A stretch of DNA of 64,000 bases from Artemisia argyi (lineage: Eukaryota > Streptophyta > Magnoliopsida > Asterales > Asteraceae): the NCBI GenBank assembly GCA_030686995.1, contig CM060693.1, positions 116,658,728 through 116,722,727 on the forward strand, read 5' to 3'. Positions 36,845-47,690 of the stretch are shown here, piece by piece. Positions within the stretch are counted from its first letter, which is position 1. Each line of letters starts with the position of its first letter. Below the pieces are notes generated by a model. That model was not told the DNA's origin, did no database searches, and saw nothing but the letters and a program-made list of their open reading frames with translations. A program made the position numbers and the translations under genes.

Positions 36845-38425
36845 TTAGCTGATGGTGGGGGCTTCAGAATCCCATGACAATGAAGTGGATGGACCGTTAT
36901 TGTCAACTTGAATATTCACCACCCCAGCTGGTGGTTGAACCACTGTAGCTTCAGGAGCATTCATCTGTTGAGGTTCAAAGTATTCATCAAACATTGGGTC
37001 AAACAGTTTCTTCCAATCTTCACTTGTAGGAGGTACAAAAGGAGCAGCAGGAATGGGATTCTGTACAAGCCTGGAACTAATTGGTCCAGGCAACAAAAGG
37101 TTAGGTACGGGTCCAGAACTTGATTGTCCAGGAACCGGTTGCTCAGTCAGCTCATCAAAAGTAACGTAGATTGTTTCCATTATGTCTCTGGTACGTTTGT
37201 TGTAGATTCGGTACCCCTTTCGCTCTGGAGCATAGCCAACGAAGAATCCAATGTCGGCCTTGGCCTTGAGTTTCCCAAGGTCTTCACTGTCATTAGTTGG
37301 ATAGCAAAGTGCACCAAAAACTCGAAGAAATGAAAGATCGGGTTTTCTGCCATGAACCAGTTCATAGGGAGTCTTGCAGTGGAGAGGATGTATCAAGGAT
37401 CGGTTCTGTGTGTAACATGCGGTGGCAATTGCCTCAGCCCAAAGAAACATAGGAGCTTTGGAGAAGATGAGCATAGTCCTTGCAGCTTCAACTAAGGTGC
37501 GATTGCGTCTTTCAACAACTCCATTTTGCTGAGGAGTACGTGGAATGCTCTTTTGATGACTGATGCCGACACCTTCATAAAATTGAGTAAGTTGTTTGTT
37601 CACAAACTCTGTTCCATTATCAGTATGAATGAATCTAACTGTTTTGTTGAGGCGAACTTGCAACATCTTGATGAGTTTGATGATGGTTTCCGGAGCTTCA
37701 TCTTTTGATCGTAGAAACTTTACCCATGTGAATCGAGAGTAATCATCAACAATAACCAGCACATATTTCTTTCCATTGATACTTTGAATCCTCATTGGTC
37801 CACAGAGATCCATGTGAAGAGTATGAAAAACTTCCATGATTGAATTGACAGTCTTGGGTTTATGGGTGTGCTTTTTGCTCTTGCCCATTTGACAAGTGGA
37901 ACATAAATGGTCTTTTTCATACTTAAGTCTGGGCAAGCCTCGAACAAGATCCTTACGTGTAAGTTCATTGATGGTGCCGAAGTTCAAATGGTTTAAACGA
38001 CGATACCATAACCATGATTTGTTCTTGGAGGCTTTAGAGAGCAGGCAAATTGGAGAGGACCGTAGCATGTCTTCGATGGAAATGGTATAAAGATTAGTGC
38101 CCCGACTCCCCTTGAGAAGATCAACACCATCTAATTCTCTAACAAAACAGGTGTACTTTCTGAAAGTAACTTCGAGATCTAAATCACAGAATTGACCAAC
38201 AGAAAATAGATTGTGCCCAAGTCCTTCCACGTAGTAAACTCTGGATATCACACTGTCTCCAAAGACGTAATCACCATAACCCATTATAGACCCAAAATGG
38301 TCATTCCCAAATCTAACCATACCAATAAACTTTTCCACGAAATTCTTGAGCCGCGAGCGATCTCCAGTCATATGTTTTGAGTAGCCTGAGTCCAAATACC
38401 AAAGGACGATTTGTACGACCTGCAT
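36845..38425 (-). pseudogene. Copia-2 protease and integrase
   Basis: 526 codons. Protease signature WYLDSGYSKHMTG, where Copia proteases normally have DSGCSKHMTG. GAG-pre-integrase module with WLWYRRLNHLNF (the first zinc-binding His of the usual WHRRLNH is Tyr here) and CSTCQMGK. Integrase core with D in HMDLCGPM, D in IHTDNGTEF and E in PQQNGVVERRNR. The Pro-rich C-terminal linker runs to a TAG stop at 36845. The Cys-to-Tyr and His-to-Tyr changes are both single transitions. The frame overlaps the gag frame by 58 bp in a different register, so the gag-pol join is a frameshift. Confidence 0.93.
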
Positions 38426-40806
38426 TTGAAACCAGACAATCGTGGATAACTAAAAAATCTGGAGCCCCACAAACATTTGGGGTTCGTTAGGTTAGCACAT
38501 ACAAATATTGGATTATCATATGTTACAGATATCTCACTGGAATGTTCACATTTTGATGCACTAGAACTAGGAGTGGTACTAATTGCTTCTATTGGGAACA
38601 GTCTACCAGTAGGTCTCCACTTCCTAATAGGCAAAACTTTGGAGTTAGTGATCCTAGTCATTGGGCACTTTTCCCTTAGAGTGAATTTCCTTCCAGTAGG
38701 TTTCCATTGATAACCAACATTAGTGAACACTTTTCTTGTTTTATTCCATACTTGTTTAACCTGTTTGACACTGGAGACATTCATAACTGGAGATTTCATA
38801 GTGGATTTAAGAAAGGACACAACACAAGCATCATGATTGCCATAAAATAAGCATTTGTTACAAGTCTTACAAATAGCACCAGAATTCGAATTAATTACAT
38901 CATTGTTAACACAAATGTTTGAATCAACTCGATTCCTTTCACTAAGCATAACTTTATTGTTCCTAGATGATTCTTCTACTTCCTTCATAAGTGTACTCTT
39001 AGCCGGCAAAGTCCTATCATTCTTTGTATTGCACTTAGGCTGTGACTTGCTAGCATTAGATACACCTTTTACTCTTGTAGAAGCAATGACGGGAACATTA
39101 GTCTGATTAGTTGCTACTTGTTTATCGGTGATCATGATGGTGGATTGTGACATGGTTTGGGGAAAATCAAATGTAACATGTTTGTTGCCACTGTTAGGGT
39201 GCAATGCAAATGTCCTATCCAACTTGTTATCATTCTTGGGGCATGATCCTATAGCATATTCTAATAATTCCTGGGCTCTATTAGTGAGGAAGCAAGCACC
39301 AATAGTAACATCATCAAGTGGTTTAGATGTCCTCTCATCTTTAATGGTTTCTCTAAGTATGGCCAGACAATCCTTAAGATTTCTAAGATAGTTGTTATGA
39401 ACTAACTTATTGTTCCTAAGGGGAAGAGAGACATTCACAGCATCGCACGCATATTTCTTACAAGCATGTACATTGGAAATTGCATGATCACAAGAAACGA
39501 CGGGCATTTTACCCTTCACCATAGTCTTTAGATTCTCAATTTCATTTAACAAAGAAGTGACTCGTTCATTGTTTTGGTCACGTGTTATTTTAATGGACTC
39601 AAACAATTCTTTGTAACGTTGTTTAGCGTTAAACATTTCAGCACGAAGCCACTCATTTTCATGTTGTAATTCATTGATCATGCCCTGTTTCTGAAAGTTT
39701 TGAGAATCTATCGACTTCTGGTAATTGGTATTGGTCACATCGCTTTTGTTCGATTTTAATTGTGCAATTTGGACTTTCAATTTCCGAATCATGTTTGAGT
39801 GAGCTTGAATTACTTCATCCTTTTTGGCTAATTCAAAACATGTGTCAAACTCAGGAGCATCCGAAGATGTCTTGGCATTTGATATTTTTATGCTTTCTTC
39901 TAGATGTTGATATTTTAATTGTAGGTTCAGATTATCAACTTCTAGTTTTGAGAAATTCCTGACCATGTTATCATGGTCGTCGTTTTGAATTTTTTCAGTA
40001 AGTTTGTAATTCTCCCCCTCAAGCTCAATTACACGATTCTGGAAGACATTCAAAGTAACCGACATTTCATGAAATTGTCGAGCAGATAGTGCTGAGTCGG
40101 TAATAGTATAAAACACATATTTTGCAATACAATTTGCAAGCAAATTTTCATTCATGATGAGAATTTTTTTCCTGTCAATTTCACTGTATTTGAGATCAGT
40201 AGCTAATTGGTTACCCTCACTTTCCACTTCATCAAAAACCTTTTTCATTTGAGTCACATCATCATTAATGGTGTTTTTAAGGCCCTCAAAATGTTCTTTG
40301 AGAAGTTTAAAAAATGGCATAACTTCAGTTAGGTAACACTGTTTTGTTTGCTCAAAACCCCTTTCCCCTTCTGTAATCCCTGTAGGTGTAATTCTTATTT
40401 TACAGGTTTTCTCAAAGTCGTTAAACAATTGACCTAGAACATACAACCCAATTAGAGTGTTACACTGTGTGGGAAGTGTAAATGGTACTAGGTGCCTGGG
40501 TGTGTTCAGGGGGTAAATGGTTGGGTCAGCAATTCTAAACATAGTGCGTGTGTTACCTACAACTCTTTCAGCTTGCATTTTCTCAATGTCTATATTCCAA
40601 AAAACTTTGTCAGGAAGAATTCTCTTTTGAGGAACAAAAATGGCAGAGTGGTTGTCATTCGCATAGTCATAGTGAAACACAATATTCTTAGCAATGCATT
40701 TGGGATCCTTTAATCGTTCAGCAAGTTTTACCCTAGTTCTATCCTCCGCCTCATTAATGTCGTCATAAGATCGAGTATCCGGAGGGGCATGGTTAGGTTC
40801 AAGCAT
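38368..40806 (-). pseudogene. Copia-2 gag C-terminal part, coiled coil
   Basis: 812 codons. A long heptad-rich central part (about residues 180-430, for example LKYQHLEESIKISNAK and NELQHENEWLRAEMFNAKQR) predicts a coiled coil. A Cys/His cluster (CKTCNKCLFYGNHDACVV) and basic tryptophan-rich repeats (KPTGRKFTLREK, RPTGRLF) follow before the protease. Large gag extensions of this type occur in some plant Copia families. It is out of frame with the upstream gag (40898-41998), so a frameshift lies between 40806 and 40898. Confidence 0.82.
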
Positions 40807-40897
40807 AGTGTTTGCATCATATAATGCAGGTTGTGCATCTAAACCAATTCTAAGGTATCTTGCTTTGGACTTGGAGGCATCCTGTTCACTAAATTCA

Positions 40898-43036
40898 TCA
40901 CTTAGTTTCCTGGTTTTGCATCATTTGAGCAGATTGAATGGTTTGGCCCTGTGTGTACAACTTATCTTCCAATTTATTTTTCAACATTTTGAGTTTTGAG
41001 AAATCATTTAGAAGTTTAGTTTCTTTATCTTTGAATTCGAGTTTGATTGAAGTCAAACCTTTTTGAAAGTCTTGTTTTTGTTTGACGGTTTGATCCAATT
41101 GGTTTTTTAAAGAAACTAGTTCCCTTTTCAATGCTTCTTGTTTGGAATTGTTTTCAGATATGTACGTACGCAGTTGCCATTCCATTTTCTGCTCACGTTC
41201 ATTCAGCTCAAACTTTGCACGCTGCTCATAAATATTCACTTGATCCTTAAGGGTGTTAATTCTAGTAATCAAGGAATCATCTGGGTTGTATATTGTGTGC
41301 TCATGTACCTCATGTTCACTAGAGTCAATAGACGGCATGTCACTTGGTACAACTGGCGGTCCATTGTCATTCACATACATTTCATATGGGATATTATTGG
41401 TATTACCCATATCAGTGACGTTTGTGTTGACAATATTCTTGAGTTGTACCGAGTCACATGCCCCCTGTACAGTTGTAGGATTATTCAGATCATGATTAGG
41501 AGATGTTGGTACCTCAGAGATAGCAGATGTGATGGATGAATCAGGATGCTGTGAAGAGGATGTAGCTGCAGACAGATTAGCCATGAAAATGGTTTGAGCA
41601 GTAGGTTCGTCATCCACGTCTGAGTCAAATGCATCACACTCTTCAATTTGAAAGATATTCGGGTCATTAAGAGCCATATCCTGAACAGGCTGATCATCCA
41701 CATCAGCATCAAAGGTGTTCCCATCATTACCAACCAGAAAGAGCAGAGCTTCTTCATCCAACACCGTCCCATTTTCTTGTGCCTGCATCAGCAACATCTT
41801 GTCCTTGAAGTACTCAGAGTTTTGAGGACGTTTTGGGAGAGTGCAATTCCTAGGTATATGGCCCAACCCTCCGCAGTTATAGCATTTAGGCTGCTTAGCT
41901 TGTGCTTGAAGAGCATTCCCAACTCTGTACTGCCCATTCTCTCTACCAGCATTTCTTTGGTTGAAGTTCTGTCTTCCCTGCACATTCTGCACCACCACCT
42001 GACCATCTTCAATGACTGCCTAATTACGTGGATTAGATGAGATCCTAAGTTGGTTGTTAGTAGATGGAAGTGCAGCCCTGAACTATTGGACCAGTAGAGA
42101 AACTTGGTTGGAGAGATTATCAATCATCATGTCAGTGTGAGAATACCCAGAATCAAGTTGTGTATTCAAAGCAGATGGTAAGGGAGTTGATGATTGACTA
42201 TTGGTTGGGGTAGACCTGGAGGATGGTTGTGATGGTTGAGATTGATCATTTGAGGTTTGGTTAGGTTGTTGAACATTAGAAACAAAAGCAAGATATTCAT
42301 TTGTTGCTGACGGATTGAGCTTTTCTCGCATTAGCCGATCATAAGCAGCATCTTTCTCATGTTGTTGGAGATATGCATAGAGTTGTTCATGATTGGTATG
42401 CCTGAGGCCTTTGTTGAGCTTAACAGCTGTGACAAACCTATCCCATTCTGGTGCCATGTTATTCACAAATTTGGAATTAAGTTGTATATTGGGCATTGTC
42501 ATCTTGATGGCTCTCATATCACTGACCAACTTGTGAAATCTGACGTAATAGTCAGTGATGCTTTCACCTGGGTTCATTTTGAAATGCTCAAATTCATCGT
42601 ATAGCTGAGACTCACAATCTTCTTTAGTTAACTCAGACCCTGCAAGAAGCATTTTGACATTATCCCAGACTGCCTTTGCTTTAGTATTGTAGTTGATAAG
42701 TTTGTAGACATCTTTGGGAAGCCCTTGAATGACGATATTCGATGCTCTGATGTCGGCATCATAGCGTTTCTTTTCTTCATCAGACAGCTCATTGTAAGTG
42801 CGAGGTCTATCAGGACCAAATACGGCCGGTTGTTGATCATTTGCTGCAACCGTGTCTCTAGTAGTACCCATTTGAAAGGGTCCCTCATCGATGGATTTCA
42901 AGATGTTAACCCCATTTTCCTTACCCAGACAGTAAAGACGAATCCTTTGTGCCCATGATTCATAGTCAGTTCTATCCAACATCGGAGGTCGGGTGTTAGA
43001 CCCAGCAGCTTGAATGTCATCAGAAGATGTCGACAT
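40898..43036 (-). pseudogene. Copia-2 gag, N-terminal part with zinc knuckle
   Basis: I choose the Met at 43036 (MSTSSDDIQAAG), 15 codons inside the longest frame, because homologous gag proteins begin there. The gag domain covers about residues 20-250 (DRTDYESWAQRIRLYC, IQGLPKDVYKLIN, SESQ-type helices, EWDRFVTAVKL). Stops occur at 42083-42085 and near 42020. The same frame then resumes with the knuckle CYNCGGLGHIPRNC, an acidic stretch and a coiled coil, up to 40898. The protein would form the particle shell and bind RNA. Confidence 0.92.
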
Positions 43037-43081
43037 CACAAAATAGAAATTACCAAACCACAAAGTGGGAGATACTCGCAA

Positions 43082-43740
43082 TGTAGGGTACTAGTCACAG
43101 GAAAGTTTAACCGCAACTTGACCTAACCGCAGAGATAGTAAACCGCAGACAAGTAAACCACAGTAAACACTAATCGCAAGACACTAACCGCAGGACACTA
43201 ACTGCAGAAAGTACCAAACCGCAGAAAAATCCCAACCGCAGAATGATCTAATCGCAACCTAAGTAAACCGCAAACCAAGGATACTAACCGCAGGACACAA
43301 ACCGCAGAAAGTACCAAACCGCAGGAAACTCCCAACCGCAGAATAGTTAACCGCAAATGACTAACCGCAGACAACTAATCGCAGTGACAATGGTCCAAAA
43401 CTGTCACTATCCTTGCGTTTTGGTTGTATTCCTAAAATAGTAATCGCAGTCAAACTAACCATAGATTTTAGAAACTAAACACAACGTAGCAATGGAACAG
43501 TAGACTTAACCGCAATATAGAAATTCGCCCAAAATCTTCTCCAAACTTCAAATAGATTAAGGAAATGGTAACACAAACTAAACCACAATGTTCTATAAAC
43601 ACTAATGAACATAAAAGTACATCACTAACATGTATAACAACACTAGAAAGATTAAACCAAGATGTTTTCCAAGAAAGTGACTTCAAACTCACAAAACCAC
43701 ACAAAACATCATCAAATTCGATTCTACAAGGCCCTAAGAT
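43082..43740. repeat. Copia-2 leader with an array of AACCGCA motifs
   Basis: Between 43109 and 43515 the word AACCGCA occurs 14 times exactly, and at least six variants (AATCGCA, AACCACA, ACTGCA) lie between them, spaced 7-25 bp. A longer unit of about 99 bp (containing GCAGAAAGTACCAAACCGCA) appears twice, at 43205 and 43304. On the transcribed minus strand the motif is TGCGGTT. No gene. Confidence 0.88.
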
Positions 43741-43764
43741 GAAACCTTGGCTCTTGATACCAAT
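43741..43764 (-). other. Primer binding site of Copia-2
   Basis: On the minus strand ATTGGTATCAAGAGCCAAGG follows the LTR end CTACA. It matches the initiator Met tRNA type except for one base (CAAG for CAG). Confidence 0.88.
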
Positions 43765-44114
43765 TGTAGAATACTAACTATGTTGGAAACATGTATGATC
43801 TTGTGTTTATGTGGCGTTGGAGAAGTAAGAAGGAGGGGAAGAGAGGAACCTTGAGAGAAAAAGAAATATTAGATTGAGATTAAGTGAAGGTCCAACCCTC
43901 TCTACATGTGGAGAGGGGTATTTATACTTACAATAAAACGCCCACTCCCGGGCTGTGGATCAGGCATACAGTGGGTGAAGACCCGTCCTTCTTCCATGGT
44001 GTTACTAAAACTAATACTAATTTAACTAATAAACAAACTAACTACGAGCTAACTTAATGCTATTACAATCATTAGGTGACCGAGGCTTTTACAGGAATAT
44101 TTGTATTCCTAACA
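43765..44114 (-). mobile_element. Copia-2 5' LTR
   Basis: 350 bp, TGTAGAATAC to GTATTCCTAACA on the plus strand, with the imperfect inverted ends TGTTAGGAATAC and GTAGAATAC. Followed by the duplication ACTAC (44115-44119). Confidence 0.96.
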
Positions 44115-44119
44115 ACTAC

Positions 44120-44857
44120 TAAGGTGAGTTCATAGCCCACATTTAACTTGTTTTTGTGGGGGGGGGGGATACATGCTCAAAAACCGAACACAAGTCTTTT
44201 CTTGATATTATTATTGCTTAAGTAGCTATTGCCAAAAGTCCCTCGATCATGAACCTTAATCACTTGCAGGGTGAACGTAAATAATTGTGAATAGATCTAT
44301 TAGGGATTGACAATCCCCATTTGGTTGTTAGAGGAAAGTTACCAAATGCACTTTATTTGATATCATAGGTTACTGGCAAATACCTATCTTGGGGGCAACT
44401 TATTTCACATCATTATTATGGATAATTTTGATGTCTGTTGAATCGTTGAGTGTCATGAGCTTAAGGCAATAATGAATGTGATTTCTAACTTGTTTATTTG
44501 TATCGATATACAATAAACATCTATTTCTTGTGTTCAAACTATTAATTATAAACCTATGAATTTCACTCAACTTTTGTTGACTTTTAGCATGTTTATCTCA
44601 GGTAATTAAATGGAATGGATGGCAAAGGCACGAAGTGGGCAAATAAAGACACTTTTATTTCTCTTTGAATAAAAACTTGTTGTTGAATAATGAAACCTCT
44701 TGGAAACATGAATATTTGGTATTTTAAATAAAACTTAAAACGTCTCTTTTGAGTCGTTTTCTATAATTGTGACAAAGATCCTCGATATAATACCCCAAAA
44801 GTCTTCCGCTGTCAATATAAGTCTTCCGCTGTATTGTTCATTTTTGGGGGTGTTATA
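44120..44857 (+). mobile_element. Gypsy-1 5' LTR, second part
   Basis: Continues the LTR interrupted at 31650, aligning with 62008-62745. It ends in GGGGGTGTTATA, followed by the PBS. Contains a G-run (44159-44168) that is shorter in the other LTR. Confidence 0.93.
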
Positions 44858-44875
44858 GATTGGCATAAGAGCCAC
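44858..44875 (+). other. Primer binding site of Gypsy-1
   Basis: GATTGGCATAAGAGCCACGG resembles TGGTATCAGAGCCA, complementary to initiator Met tRNA, with two mismatches. Confidence 0.8.
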
Positions 44876-45075
44876 GGTTATAGTGAACCAAGTGTTTTTG
44901 GAACATTGGACTATAATTACACTTTTTAACGGGACAAAACTTTTATAAAATACCATCCTACGCCCTTCGTGCCTGAGCATCCCAATAATTGGTAAAAAGT
45001 ATTATTTACTTTATAGCATTTTAAATTGATTATGATTATGCTTACATTTACTAATCGGGAAATTATTACAGTGTC

Positions 45076-46032
45076 ATGTCTTCGAACACCCACCCTATCA
45101 GCTTGTCATCAAACTCAGGAACTGAAGATGTTACTTCAGCCTATGCTACCTCACCTATGCCTATGTCTCCTGCTACTGACAGATACATGCAAAGCCAGCA
45201 ATTTCTGCCAGCATCTGACACAAAGGCTTCTCCTCTGGCATCATCTGTTCCGATTCGCCGAACTAGGAAAATTAGACAACTTCAGCCGTATGAAGCAAGT
45301 ACTGATGTACCAGCACCAGCTCTTGTCATACCACCTGAATCAGTTGTGCCATTACCACTTGCACCACCTGTGATACCACCACTACCTACTATCTTCTACA
45401 GCCAAACTACTACTGTGCCATTAACACCATCACCCATAGCATCTCCTCCACTAGCATCACCGCCTGCACCTTACCGAATTGTCCCAATATCACCTCACCA
45501 AAGGACTTACCCAATCCGCCCAAAAACCTCAGAATCTTGTGTTCACCGCAGACGCCGAAGGACCCACAAGCGAGTGGATGCTCGTAAATGGTCGTTCTTG
45601 TTGCCAATCATGCGATATTGGAGATCTCAAGAAGGAACACCAACAACAAGGGAACTTGGGGAAAGTTCACACTCCACCTCACGAGTTCTTCCAGTCACTG
45701 GGGAACCCATACATCACACCATACCATTGTTAGCAGCAAGAATGGTTCACCACGAAGATCGACTTGATTCCATCGCTAGCATACTCAACAAGATTCCTCA
45801 TGAGCATCTAGAAACCTTTGAAGATGATATGAACAGTCTCATAATTGGTCATCTTGCTATGGAAGATAAGGTTGAAAAGTTGGATTCTCTATTTTGGGAG
45901 TCAATGGAATTCATAGGAGCACTATGTGGGGCTAACACTTCAACAGAAATAATGATGGGAACTTTAGACCGAGAACTTGAAAGGATCAACACTGAGAACC
46001 TATGCCTTAGGCAAGCCTTGCTAGAATCCTAA
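45076..46032 (+). CDS. Gypsy-1 extra ORF upstream of gag, unknown protein
   Basis: 318 codons, intact, beginning 200 bp after the PBS and in a different frame from gag-pol. The N-terminal half is Pro/Ser/Thr-rich and low in structure (many PPL/PSP repeats). The middle is basic (HRRRRRTHKR). The C-terminal third is helical and acidic (MVHHEDRLDSIASILNKI, then a Leu-rich coiled-coil-like stretch ending LCLRQALLES). No catalytic motif. Similar proline-rich proteins with an RYWR-type motif and an IHHTIPLLAARMV-type motif accompany gag in some Asteraceae Gypsy families, as far as I recall. It could be a separate N-terminal gag/matrix part; this is inference. Unlike the downstream frame it has no premature stop. 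Confidence 0.65.
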   Translation: MSSNTHPISLSSNSGTEDVTSAYATSPMPMSPATDRYMQSQQFLPASDTKASPLASSVPIRRTRKIRQLQPYEASTDVPAPALVIPPESVVPLPLAPPVIPPLPTIFYSQTTTVPLTPSPIASPPLASPPAPYRIVPISPHQRTYPIRPKTSESCVHRRRRRTHKRVDARKWSFLLPIMRYWRSQEGTPTTRELGESSHSTSRVLPVTGEPIHHTIPLLAARMVHHEDRLDSIASILNKIPHEHLETFEDDMNSLIIGHLAMEDKVEKLDSLFWESMEFIGALCGANTSTEIMMGTLDRELERINTENLCLRQALLES

Positions 46033-46490
46033 GAAAGGGAAAGGACTAGAGATCAAACAATGGAAACCATGTCTACTGCCATCCAAGAACTCCAAAGCCG
46101 CCTAGACAAAGCCTTAGGGAAACCATGAGACCATCGCCTTGTTAGTGTAATCAATGTATTAACAATAAAGGAATCTTGTCATGTTTTGTAAACATTTGCA
46201 CAAGTATCAATAAGTGTTGTAACACCTTGACATTGATTTATGGAAATTTATTTTATCTTTATTTACGTTGCAAACCTTATATCGTAATATATTGGTTTAT
46301 GCAGGTCAAACTTATTCGTAATTCCTATGTATGTCATCCCAACATACGATAACATATTACGACTTAAACCTTTTCAATGATCAAATCATTGTAACTACGA
46401 CCTATATTTACTATTTATTACTCGATATATTTCAACGTAATAGGACTATTATAAACGTTCTAATGATATACCTTCTTTTATAATAGCAAC
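46033..46490. other. Spacer between the extra ORF and gag
   Basis: No gene seen. The start still reads as an alpha-helical continuation after the TAA at 46030-46032 (TMETMSTAIQELQSRLDKAL), so the ORF may once have been about 30 codons longer. The rest is AT-rich. Confidence 0.5.
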
Positions 46491-47690
46491 ATGGCTAGAA
46501 CTAGGAGAACAACCACGACCGCTACACCAACAAACCCAAAAGTCATGACCCCGGCAGTGATACAGCAAGCAATTGCTGATGGTGTCAATGCCGTTTTAGC
46601 TGGACAAGCCCGCAATAGAGATGGAAATGCACCTACACCCCGCTACTGCACTTATAAGGACTTTATAGCGTGCCAACCAACATATTTCAAAGGAATTGAA
46701 GGAGTGTCGGAATTAGCTCAATGATTTGAAAGAAGTGAAACAGTTTTCCAAAGAAGTGGATGCTCGGAAAACAACAAGGTTAGCTTCGCAACGGGAACAC
46801 TAATGCAAGATGCTCTATCCTGGTGGAACTCTACCGTTCAAACACTAGGAGCAGAGGCAACACATCAACTTACTTGGACTGAATTCAAGGCTAAAATACT
46901 GAAGAAGTATTGTCCCCGTTCCGAACTACGAAAACTCGAGGATGAATTCCATGCTTTAATGGTGAAAGGCATTGACTTGAGAAGTTACAACAGGAGATTT
47001 CAAGAACTCAAAGTACTATGCCCTTCCATGGTACCTGATCATGAGAAGACCCTAGAGAAATATGTCGAAGGACTCCCTAGGAGTATTGAAGGAAACGTCA
47101 CCTCAGCAAACCCGCCAACCTTGGAAGCAGCAATGGAACTTGCTCAGAAACTTCTAGACCGAGAAGTTAAATACAATGAGCTTAAAAGAAAATTGGACGA
47201 TAAGAGAACCACCCACCATCACAACAACAACCAACAAAGCAACAACAGTCATCACCGCAACAACAACAACCACCACAACAATAACCGGAACCACCAAAAA
47301 TATCACAACAACCGGAACACTCAACAGCAAAATCGAAGACAAGAGAACCCCCGAGTCTACACCGCCACGGAAGGTGTAGGGTAAAACGGTCAGAAACCCC
47401 AATGTCAACGATGCAAACTTCATCACGAGGGTCGTTGTACCGTCCGGTGTGACAAATGTCATAAGATCGGTCATCAAACCAGACATTGTAGGATTCCGGC
47501 TACAGGAAGCAACACGCAGGCTGTATCACCCACTTGTTATGGATGCGGAGAAGTAGGACACATCCGGAGGAACTGCCCAAAAGGAAATGAACCAGCTAAC
47601 GCTCAAGCTAGGGTATACCTTCTCGGAGATGGAAACGGACCTGATGTAGTCACCAGTACGTTTCTACTAAACCATCATAATGCTAGAGTA
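46491..47690 (+). pseudogene. Gypsy-1 gag: capsid and nucleocapsid
   Basis: Same frame as pol. Gag domain MLQ-type helices around DALSWWNSTVQTLG, FKAKILKKYCPRSELRKLED and RFQELKVLCPSM; then a His/Asn-rich tract (about 47205-47330). Then nucleocapsid Cys/His boxes: one CX2CX4HX4C-like ([14 protein letters not shown]) and one classic ([14 protein letters not shown]). Two in-frame stops break it: TGA at 46722-46724 (context AQ*FER, where related proteins have Trp) and TAA at 47382-47384. The frame is otherwise continuous. Confidence 0.92.

Larger units (their letters stand above)
31651..44114 (-). mobile_element. Copia-2: full-length Ty1/Copia element, 12.5 kb
   Basis: Two 350-bp LTRs flank, in minus orientation, a PBS (43741-43764), a repeat-rich leader, gag, protease, integrase, RT-RNase H, a 3-kb noncoding tail and a polypurine tract. 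The direct repeat ACTAC at 31646-31650 and 44115-44119, together with the uninterrupted site at 61991-62010, proves both limits. All coding parts carry stops or frameshifts. Confidence 0.96.

Noticed and set aside
43109..43515. CRISPR-like array of AACCGCA words
   Set aside because: Repeats are only 7 bp, spacing is irregular, there are no cas genes and the DNA is plant; it is a leader repeat of Copia-2.
47154..47486. Valine-rich minus-strand ORF
   Set aside because: It is the antisense of the His/Asn-rich gag tract.
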